Below are positions 44,279-50,920 of a stretch of DNA of 64,000 nucleotides, piece after piece (the stretch's first letter is position 1; each line of letters begins with the position of its first letter). This DNA comes from an uncultured Selenomonadales bacterium (GTDB lineage: Bacteria; Bacillota; Negativicutes; Selenomonadales; Selenomonadaceae): assembly GCA_900321035.1 (NCBI GenBank), contig ONUH01000005.1:1-64000 (forward strand), read 5' to 3'. The notes beneath the pieces are model-generated. The model ran no database searches. It saw only the letters and a program-made list of their open reading frames with translations, and was not told the origin of the DNA. A program made the position numbers and the translations under genes.

Positions 44279-44360
44279 GCGGGCTTGAATCAGGGTGGCA
44301 CCGCGGAATAATTTTTCGCCCCGATGGAAGGAATACTTCCGTCGGGGCGTTATTTATTTT
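44279..44360 (+). promoter_or_regulatory. Second T-box antiterminator/terminator module without its own Stem I
   Basis: A canonical T-box TGGCACCGCG (44296-44305) sits 35 nt after the first terminator's T run. It is followed by a strong stem, CGCCCCGATGGAAG (44317-44330) with CTTCCGTCGGGGCG (44336-44349), and a T-rich run. GCGGGC just before the T-box can pair with the terminator's 5' arm. There is no room for a second specifier stem. Confidence 0.85.
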
Positions 44361-44378
44361 CGGGAAAGGAAAGGCAGT

Positions 44379-45011
44379 ATGAAAGTCAAGATTTGCGGGC
44401 TTCGGTCATTGGAAGCCGCACGGGCGGCGGAACGCGCGGGCGCGGATTTTCTCGGGTTCATTCTGTGGCCGGAAAGCCGCCGCTATGTTTCCGCAAAGAG
44501 CGCGGCGGGCATCGTGCGGGCGATGCAGGGGAGCGCGCTTTCCGTCGGCGTCGTCGTTGACCAGCCGATGGAAGAGGTCACGGCGCTGGTGCGGCGATGC
44601 CGATTCAGCGCGATCCAGCTGCACGGACATGAGCCGCCGGAGTACGCGGAGGCGCTTCGCACTGCGGCGGATGTGAGAATCATCAAGGCGTTCCGATGGC
44701 GCGACGATTTTTCCGTCGAGGCTGCGAACGATTATCCCGCCGATTACATTCTGCTCGACACGTTCAAGAAGGGAATGGCGGGCGGCACGGGCGAGACGTT
44801 CCGATGGCGCGAGGCGGCGAATGAGACGCGGAAGCTGAAAAAGCCGCTGCTCCTGGCGGGCGGCATCTCGGAGGAGAACGCCGAAGAGGCGGTGCGTACG
44901 CTTTCCCCCTTCGCGCTGGACGTTTCCGGCAGCCTGGAGGAAAACGGGGAGAAGTCGCCGGAGAAAATCGCGGCGTTTATGCAGGAGATAGAAAGGATAA
45001 GAACGTCATGA
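44379..45011 (+). CDS. trpF: Phosphoribosylanthranilate isomerase
   Basis: A 210-residue TIM-barrel enzyme of tryptophan synthesis (third step after anthranilate formation). It has MKVKICGLRSLEAARAAERAGADFLGFI, the catalytic Cys in KICG, QLHGHE, DYILLDT, and LLAGGISEENAEEAV. It is the first gene of the Trp operon here. Most trp operons start with trpE. It overlaps trpC by 4 nt. Confidence 0.95.
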   Translation: MKVKICGLRSLEAARAAERAGADFLGFILWPESRRYVSAKSAAGIVRAMQGSALSVGVVVDQPMEEVTALVRRCRFSAIQLHGHEPPEYAEALRTAADVRIIKAFRWRDDFSVEAANDYPADYILLDTFKKGMAGGTGETFRWREAANETRKLKKPLLLAGGISEENAEEAVRTLSPFALDVSGSLEENGEKSPEKIAAFMQEIERIRTS

Positions 45012-45802
45012 AAAATATTCTTGCGGAAATCGTCGAAAAGAAAAAGGAAATCGTGGCGGCGGCGAAAAAGGCCCTGCCTTTTGACGAAGTAAAGCGGCAG
45101 GCGCGTCCCGGCGGGTTTCGCCTGTCCCATCGGGTGCGCGGCGAGGCATGGAGCCTGATTGCCGAGTGCAAGCTCCAGTCCCCGGCGAAGGGGCGGCTTT
45201 GCCGCGCGTATTCGGTGACGGAGCTGGCGAAGATTTACGAGGAAAACGGCGCAAGCGCCCTTTCGGTGCACACCGACCCGCATTTCCTCGGCTCGAACGA
45301 GGATTTCGTCGCCGTGCGGAAGATGACGGATTTGCCGCTGCTCCGAAAGGATTTCATCATCGACGAGTACCAGATCTATGAGGCGCGGATGCTCGGCGCG
45401 GACGCGGTGCTTCTGATTGCGCGGATTCTTCCGCCGAGGCGGCTCATGGAGTTCCTCTATCTGACGTGGGGGCTCGGCATGGACGCGCTGGTGGAGGTGC
45501 ACGATGAGGCCGACCTCGAAGCGGCGCTGGCGACGCCTGCGGAGTTCATCGGCGTCAACAACCGCAACCTGACGACGTTCACGACTTCGATCGAGAACAC
45601 GATGGCGCTGCTGCCGCAGATCGGGGAGGGACGCACGATTATCAGCGAGAGCGGCGTGCAGAGCCCGGAGGACGCGGAGAGACTGCGTGAAGCGGGCTGC
45701 GACGGAATCCTCGTGGGAGAGGGACTGGTCACGGCGCCCAGCGTGGCGCAGATGACGCGGCGGCTTTCCTTCGTCGGCGGCACGGCGCAAAAAAGCGCGT
45801 GA
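45008..45802 (+). CDS. trpC: Indole-3-glycerol phosphate synthase
   Basis: A 264-residue TIM-barrel enzyme that closes the indole ring of CdRP. It has LIAECKLQSPAKG (usually IAExKxxSPS), the phosphate-binding LRKDFIIDEYQIYEARMLGADAVLLI, IGVNNRNLTTF, and SESGV with GILVGEGL. The start overlaps trpF (ATGA). It ends 147 nt before trpB, the only sizeable gap in the operon. Confidence 0.96.
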   Translation: MKNILAEIVEKKKEIVAAAKKALPFDEVKRQARPGGFRLSHRVRGEAWSLIAECKLQSPAKGRLCRAYSVTELAKIYEENGASALSVHTDPHFLGSNEDFVAVRKMTDLPLLRKDFIIDEYQIYEARMLGADAVLLIARILPPRRLMEFLYLTWGLGMDALVEVHDEADLEAALATPAEFIGVNNRNLTTFTTSIENTMALLPQIGEGRTIISESGVQSPEDAERLREAGCDGILVGEGLVTAPSVAQMTRRLSFVGGTAQKSA

Positions 45803-45811
45803 AGAAAGAGT

Positions 45812-45867
45812 GGAGTTAGGAATTAGGAGTTAGGAGTGATTCCGCTGTTAAATCTATAATAACTCCT
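45812..45867 (+). repeat. Short tandem AGTTAGGA-type repeat in the trpC-trpB gap
   Basis: Three near-copies of GAGTTAGGA/ATTAGGA at 45812-45837. The end AGGAGT can pair with ACTCCT at 45862-45867. The gap also has TATAAT at 45855. Nothing coding is seen. Confidence 0.6.
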
Positions 45868-45949
45868 CACTTGATATTTTCATCGCGTTTCTTTATAGAG
45901 ATTGATACATACCATAAAGACTGAAGAACAATAGCGGGAGGTTTTATCC

Positions 45950-47131
45950 ATGACAACGGGAAGATTCGGGAAATACGGCGGGCAGTTTGTGCCGGAGATC
46001 GTGATGCCGGTGTTGACGGAGCTGCAGGCGGCCTATGAGAAGTACAAGGACGACGAGGATTTCAAGGCGGAGGTGCGCGGTTATCTGGAGCGGTACGCGG
46101 GCCGTCCGACCATGCTCTATTACGCGAAGCGGCTGACCGAGCATTATGGCGGCGCGAAAATTTACCTGAAGCGTGAGGATTTGCTCCACACCGGCGCGCA
46201 TAAGATTACGAACGCGCTGGGACAGGCGGTGCTTGCGAAGCGCATGGGAAAGAAGCGCGTAATCGCAGAGACAGGCGCGGGCCAGCACGGAGTTGCGACG
46301 GCGACGGCGGCGGCGCTTTTCGGCATGGAGTGCCATGTGTTCATGGGCACGACGGACATCGAGCGGCAGAAGCTGAACGTGTTTCGCATGAAGCTCCTCG
46401 GCGCGCAGGTTATTCCCGTGTCCAGCGGCACAGGCACGCTGAAAGACGCTACCAGCGAGGCGATCCGGTATTGGGCCGCCCATATCGAGGACACGCATTA
46501 TATCATCGGCTCGGCGGTAGGGCCGCACCCGTACCCGACCATCGTGCGCGATTTCCAGTCCTGCATCGGCAATGAGATTCGCGCGCAGGCGAAAAAGGAA
46601 ACGGGCGGGCGCATCGACTATCTCTTGGCATGCGTCGGCGGCGGCAGCAACTCCATCGGCACGTTTTACGAGTTCAGGGACGACGTATCGGTGAAAAAAA
46701 TCGGCATTGAAGCGGGAGGTCGCGGCGAGGCCGAGGGCGACAACGCGAAAACGCTCTCCGGCACGGGAAAGCCGGGTGTGCTGCACGGCGCGTACAGCTA
46801 TGTCCTGCAGGACGGCGACGGGCAGATTGTCGAGGCCTATTCGCTTTCGGCGGGGCTCGACTATCCGGGCGTCGGCCCCGAGCATTCCTATTTCAAAGAT
46901 GCGGGCATCGTCGAGTATGTTTCTGTTACCGACCAGGAAGCGCTGGGTGCGTTCCGCCGGCTGTCCGAGATCGAGGGCATCATTCCGGCGCTGGAGAGCG
47001 CCCATGCTCTCGCGTATCTCGAAAAGCTAATGCCGAAGACGAAGAAGGACGAGGTAGTGGTGCTGTGCCTGTCAGGGCGCGGCGACAAGGACGTCCAGAT
47101 GGTCGCGAAAGCGCTGGGAGAGGAGCTGTAA
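45950..47131 (+). CDS. trpB: Tryptophan synthase beta chain
   Basis: A 393-residue PLP enzyme that joins indole and serine. It has [11 protein letters not shown], the PLP lysine in [39 protein letters not shown] for phosphate binding, and [14 protein letters not shown]. It is the canonical TrpB1 type with a neighbouring trpA. The ribosome site is CGGGAGG. Confidence 0.98.
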   Translation: MTTGRFGKYGGQFVPEIVMPVLTELQAAYEKYKDDEDFKAEVRGYLERYAGRPTMLYYAKRLTEHYGGAKIYLKREDLLHTGAHKITNALGQAVLAKRMGKKRVIAETGAGQHGVATATAAALFGMECHVFMGTTDIERQKLNVFRMKLLGAQVIPVSSGTGTLKDATSEAIRYWAAHIEDTHYIIGSAVGPHPYPTIVRDFQSCIGNEIRAQAKKETGGRIDYLLACVGGGSNSIGTFYEFRDDVSVKKIGIEAGGRGEAEGDNAKTLSGTGKPGVLHGAYSYVLQDGDGQIVEAYSLSAGLDYPGVGPEHSYFKDAGIVEYVSVTDQEALGAFRRLSEIEGIIPALESAHALAYLEKLMPKTKKDEVVVLCLSGRGDKDVQMVAKALGEEL

Positions 47132-47134
47132 ATC

Positions 47135-47923
47135 ATGACGCGTATAGAAAAGAAATTTGCCGCGTTGAAAGATGCGAAGAAAAAAGGCTTGGTTATCTAT
47201 CTGATGGCGGGAGTTCCCGACGTGAAGGGCACGATTGAGGCCGTGAAGGCTGTGGAACGCGCGGGAGCGGATTTCATAGAGATCGGCCTGCCGTTTTCCG
47301 ATCCGCTGGCGGACGGCCCGGTGATACAGGCTGCGGGCATCCGCGCGCTGAAAGGCGGCATGACGCTGGCGGGCGTTTTGGAGCTGGTGAAGGAGCTCCG
47401 CAAGTTCACCGAGATTCCGCTGATCGGCATGGGATACATCAACAACGTGCTGCATTACGGCGCGGAGCAATTCGTCGCCGACGCGAAAGCGGCGGGGCTC
47501 GACGGCGCGATCCTGCCGGACGTGCCCCATGAGGAAAGCGCCGCGCTTCGCGCAATCTGCGCGAAGCAGGACTTCCGCCTGATCGAGTTCGTGACGCCGG
47601 GTACTACGCCCGAGCGGCTCGCTCAGACCTGTGAAAGTGCCAACGGCTTTATCTACGCGGTTTCGGTCAACGGCGTCACAGGCGAGAAGAAGATCGACTA
47701 CTCGATTATCGGCAAAGTGGCCCGCAAGGTTCGCGAAGAGACCAACGTGCCGATTGCCGTGGGTTTCGGCATCGGCTCGGCGGAGGCGGCGGTGGAGGCC
47801 GCGAAGGACGCAGACGCGGTCATTGTCGGCAGCGCCGTCGTGCGCCGACTGATGGACGGAAAGACGAAAGAGGCGGAAGACTTCGTCGCGTCGCTTCGTC
47901 GCGCGCTTGACGCGGCCTATTGA
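47135..47923 (+). CDS. trpA: Tryptophan synthase alpha chain
   Basis: A 262-residue TIM barrel that releases indole from indole-3-glycerol phosphate for TrpB. It has VIYLMAGVPD, the catalytic Glu in FIEIGLPFSDPLADGPVIQ, a catalytic Asp in DGAILPDVPHEE, GVTG, and AVGFGIGS. It starts 3 nt after trpB. Confidence 0.97.
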   Translation: MTRIEKKFAALKDAKKKGLVIYLMAGVPDVKGTIEAVKAVERAGADFIEIGLPFSDPLADGPVIQAAGIRALKGGMTLAGVLELVKELRKFTEIPLIGMGYINNVLHYGAEQFVADAKAAGLDGAILPDVPHEESAALRAICAKQDFRLIEFVTPGTTPERLAQTCESANGFIYAVSVNGVTGEKKIDYSIIGKVARKVREETNVPIAVGFGIGSAEAAVEAAKDADAVIVGSAVVRRLMDGKTKEAEDFVASLRRALDAAY

Positions 47924-47938
47924 GGGGAGAGGAAAGTC

Positions 47939-49450
47939 ATGCCGGAAACAAAACTGAGGCTGCGTCCTTCCCTCGACGAATATGAGAAATGTGCGAAGGA
48001 AACGCCGCTGATTGCCGTAAGTACGGAGATTTCCATCGACCTGGACACGCCGGTCTCGATTTATTACAAGCTCGTCGGGGACGCGAAAGGGTTCCTGCTG
48101 GAATCGGTGGACACCAGCAGCCATACGCTGGCGCGATACTCGTTTATCGGCGCGGAACCGTTCATTCGCCTGCAGGTGTTCAGGAACCGCCTGATGATCA
48201 AAGACAGGGATTTGATGAAGTGCATCGACGGCGACCCTGTCCACGCGCTGAAGCAGTATATGGAGGCGCGCCGTCCGGCTGCCTTCGGCGAGAATATTCC
48301 GTTGGCCAACGGCGGCCTTGTCGGGTATTTCAATTATGAAATCGTTTCGACATTCGATCGTGTGCGCGGTATGGAAGCGGGCGAGGAGGAGCTTTTGGGC
48401 GAATTCATGGTCTGCCGCGTCCTGGTGGTCTTCGACGCGCTGAAAAACACCGCGCGGCTCGTCTGCCTGACCGACGCTTCGGCCGGCGCGGCGGAGGCAT
48501 ACGCGGAGGCGGAGCGCAAGATGGAGGCCTTGCTCGTGAAAATGCGCGCGCCGATTCCCGCGACTCCGGTTTCGTTTACGCCGAGAGCCGAGAAAGTCGA
48601 TTTTCTGAAAAAGTACGAAAAACCACCGGCGCATGTTCTCGACATGATTCGAACCATCAAGGAGCACATTTTCGCCGGGGACATTTTCCAGGCGGTGCCG
48701 TCCTTCCGCTTCGAGGAAAAGATCACGCGCCCGCCCTTCCTTTTCTATCGGCGGCTGCGGCAGGTGAATCCGTCGCCGTATATGTTCTACATGAATTTCG
48801 GCACGACGAAGCTGGTCGGCGCCTCGCCGGAACGGCTCGTGAAGATCGTGGACGGCGTCGTCTACACCTATCCGATCGCAGGCACGCGGCGGCGCGGCAG
48901 GAACGACGCGGAAGACGCGGCGCTGGCCGAGGAACTGCAGGCCGACGAGAAGGAGAGGGCCGAGCACGCGATGCTCGTCGATCTCGCGCGAAACGACCTG
49001 GGACGCATCAGCGAGCCGGGCAGCGTGAAGGTGACGAAGCTGATGGCGGTGGAACGCTTCAGCCACGTCATGCATATGGTCTCCGAGGTCATCGGCAATC
49101 TGAGAAACGGTTTTACGCCGATGGACGTGCTCAAGGCGTCGTTCCCCGCCGGGACGGTCAGCGGCGCGCCAAAGCTCCGCGCGATGGAAATCGTGCGTTC
49201 GCTGGAGCCGGTGCCGCGCAAGAGCTACGCGGGAGCTGTCGGTTATATGGACTTTGCCGGGAACATGGACGTCTGCATCACGCTCCGCACTATGCGGATC
49301 GAGAACGACGACACCGCGTACATTCAGGCGGGCGCGGGCATCGTTGCGGACTCCGTGCCGGAAAACGAGTACAACGAATTCCTGCAGAAGGCGAAAGCGC
49401 TGTTCAAAGTGGTCGAGGAGGTGGAAAACGATGCTGCTCCTCTTGGATAA
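47939..49450 (+). CDS. trpE: Anthranilate synthase component I
   Basis: A 503-residue chorismate-using enzyme. The N-terminal part carries a tryptophan feedback site (LLESVDTSSHTLARYSFIG, the LLES motif). The chorismate domain has DIFQAVPSFRFE, NPSPYMFYMNF, GASPERLVKI, PIAGTRRRG, ARNDLGRI, FPAGTVSGAPK and GAVGYMDFAGNMDVCI-LRT. It starts 15 nt after trpA. The end overlaps trpG by 20 nt. Confidence 0.97.
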   Translation: MPETKLRLRPSLDEYEKCAKETPLIAVSTEISIDLDTPVSIYYKLVGDAKGFLLESVDTSSHTLARYSFIGAEPFIRLQVFRNRLMIKDRDLMKCIDGDPVHALKQYMEARRPAAFGENIPLANGGLVGYFNYEIVSTFDRVRGMEAGEEELLGEFMVCRVLVVFDALKNTARLVCLTDASAGAAEAYAEAERKMEALLVKMRAPIPATPVSFTPRAEKVDFLKKYEKPPAHVLDMIRTIKEHIFAGDIFQAVPSFRFEEKITRPPFLFYRRLRQVNPSPYMFYMNFGTTKLVGASPERLVKIVDGVVYTYPIAGTRRRGRNDAEDAALAEELQADEKERAEHAMLVDLARNDLGRISEPGSVKVTKLMAVERFSHVMHMVSEVIGNLRNGFTPMDVLKASFPAGTVSGAPKLRAMEIVRSLEPVPRKSYAGAVGYMDFAGNMDVCITLRTMRIENDDTAYIQAGAGIVADSVPENEYNEFLQKAKALFKVVEEVENDAAPLG

Positions 49451-49997
49451 TTACGATTCCTTTACGTACAATATATATCAGCTTTTAGCCGAGTTGGGCG
49501 CGGAGATCGAGGTCGTGCGGAACGATGCGGCGACGGTCTCCGAGCTGTCGAAGCGGGGCTACAGCGGTGTCGTGATTTCTCCCGGTCCCGGCGAGCCGAA
49601 GGACGCCGGCGTCACCGAGGATCTTATTCACGAGATGAAAGGCGTCGTGCCGATTCTCGGCGTCTGTCTCGGCCATCAGGCCATCGGCGAAGTTTTCGGC
49701 GGCAAGGTCGTGCGCGCGCCGAAAATCGTTCACGGCAAGACGTCGCGCATCCGTCATGACGGCGTGGGCATTTACCGGGATTTGCCCCAGCCCTTTGACG
49801 TGGGCCGCTACCATTCGCTAATCCTGGAGCGTGAGACGCTGCCCGATTGCCTTGCCGTCACAGCCGAGACGGAGGACGGGATCATCATGGGCGTGCGTCA
49901 TAAGGAATACGACGTCGAAGGCGTCCAGTTCCATCCGGAGTCGATCCTGACCCCGGAGGGAAGGACGCTTTTAGGGAATTTCCTGCGGAAACTTTGA
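49431..49997 (+). CDS. trpG: Anthranilate synthase component II (glutamine amidotransferase)
   Basis: A 188-residue class I glutaminase that supplies ammonia to TrpE. It has LLLDNYDSFTYNIYQLL, ISPGPGEPKDAG, the nucleophile Cys in GVCLGHQAIGE, and GVQFHPESILTPEG. It could also serve PabB if present. The start ATG lies inside trpE after GAGGAGGTGG. It is the last gene of the operon. No trpD follows, and no strong terminator is seen before the next promoter. Confidence 0.96.
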   Translation: MLLLLDNYDSFTYNIYQLLAELGAEIEVVRNDAATVSELSKRGYSGVVISPGPGEPKDAGVTEDLIHEMKGVVPILGVCLGHQAIGEVFGGKVVRAPKIVHGKTSRIRHDGVGIYRDLPQPFDVGRYHSLILERETLPDCLAVTAETEDGIIMGVRHKEYDVEGVQFHPESILTPEGRTLLGNFLRKL

Positions 49998-50069
49998 ACG
50001 GGTCGTTTCCTTGCTGCTCTTTTTTGGGCAAGAGCATGGAGAGATTTTGCAGCGGTTCCGTAAAAATGC

Positions 50070-50098
50070 TTGACATAAAAATGAAGATGTGATACATT
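50070..50098 (+). promoter_or_regulatory. Promoter of the first cobalamin-riboswitch cassette
   Basis: TTGACA, 17 nt, TACATT, about 45 nt before the riboswitch. Confidence 0.85.
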
Positions 50099-50137
50099 GC
50101 ATTTATAAATGAATTTCAAATTCAAAATTTCATAACG

Positions 50138-50340
50138 ATTGGATCAGGCGTCGCAAGACTTAATAGGGAAGCCGGTGGAAGTCCGGCGCGGTCCCGCCAC
50201 TGTAACAGCGAGCGACCCGGCAAGCGTCACTGTGCCGAAGGCATGGGAAGACGTCGGGGAGCGATGAACTGGAGCCAGGAGAACTGCCTGATTGACGATC
50301 GCTGTTTGACCCGCGAGCGACGGGGAAGAGATCATGGGAT
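50138..50340 (+). promoter_or_regulatory. Cobalamin riboswitch 1
   Basis: P1 arms GGATCAGGC and GCCTGATT. The core contains GGAAGCCGGTGGAAGTCCGG, GCGGTCCCGCCACTGT and the B12 box GAGCCAGGAGAACTGCC (50272-50288). CGATCGC and ACCCGCGAGCGACGGGG follow, as in riboswitch 2. It precedes a hairpin array, not a recognisable B12 gene. Confidence 0.93.
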
Positions 50341-50370
50341 GCCTGCTTTTGACGTTTATTTGGTTATGAG

Positions 50371-50833
50371 AGCTCTTTTCCGTTCGCGGAAAAGAGCTTT
50401 TTTGCGTTTTTTCCTGCCGCGATCCTTCTTCCAATCGCGGCGGCTTTGATCGGTTCCGGTTTCATAGGGGGAGCCGGAACCCCCTCCTTTGCAAGGTAGT
50501 CACCTCCAAATATATATTCATATGATTTGCTGCTGTTAGCAGCAGGCCCGGGCTTGTCCCGGGCCCCTCCTCTGGCAACAGGTTTCTTCGCGGCGGCGAT
50601 GCCGCGAAGGGCGTGTTCATATAATTCCTTTCCTTTTTGGGAATCCCCGCTCGGATTTGGGGATTCCCGCCCATTGGCATAAGGTTTTCTCTATGGTTTC
50701 AGCTCCATAGAGAAGCATTGCTCATACATTATTTCATGGTTTTGCCGCTCTGCGGCAGGTTCCCGGCGGTACGTACACCGGGAACTCCCTCCTTTTACAA
50801 CTTGCGTCTGGCTTGTGTTGTCAGGCGCTTTTT
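50371..50833 (+). ncRNA. Hairpin array X: putative B12-controlled structured RNA
   Basis: It opens with the riboswitch terminator (AGCTCTTTTC/GGAAAAGAGCT, then T). Stems follow at 50416-50441, 50452-50481 (then CCTCC at 50483), 50529-50543, 50545-50565 (CCTCC at 50566), 50590-50608, 50641-50670, 50687-50714 and 50759-50785 (CCTCC at 50788). The last stem, GCGTCTG/CAGGCGC (50804-50828), is followed by TTTTT. An extra CCTCC lies near 50502. The order, loop lengths and tails match array Y at 61314. No convincing coding frame with a ribosome site runs through it on the plus strand. Confidence 0.7.
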
Positions 50834-50920
50834 CGCTATGGGAAAGCGATGTGAAGACTTATGGCGATGAATTATGCACGCTTTGCATGTCGTCGAAATA
50901 GTAAAAAAGGAGAAGGCAGT

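Noticed and set aside
50462..50680. Minus-strand reading frames through array X with purine-rich, ribosome-site-like stretches
   Set aside because: The frames are short, arginine/proline/glycine-rich translations of the GC hairpins, contain stops at different places in the two arrays, and are best explained by nucleotide conservation. They are kept only as an alternative to the plus-strand RNA model.
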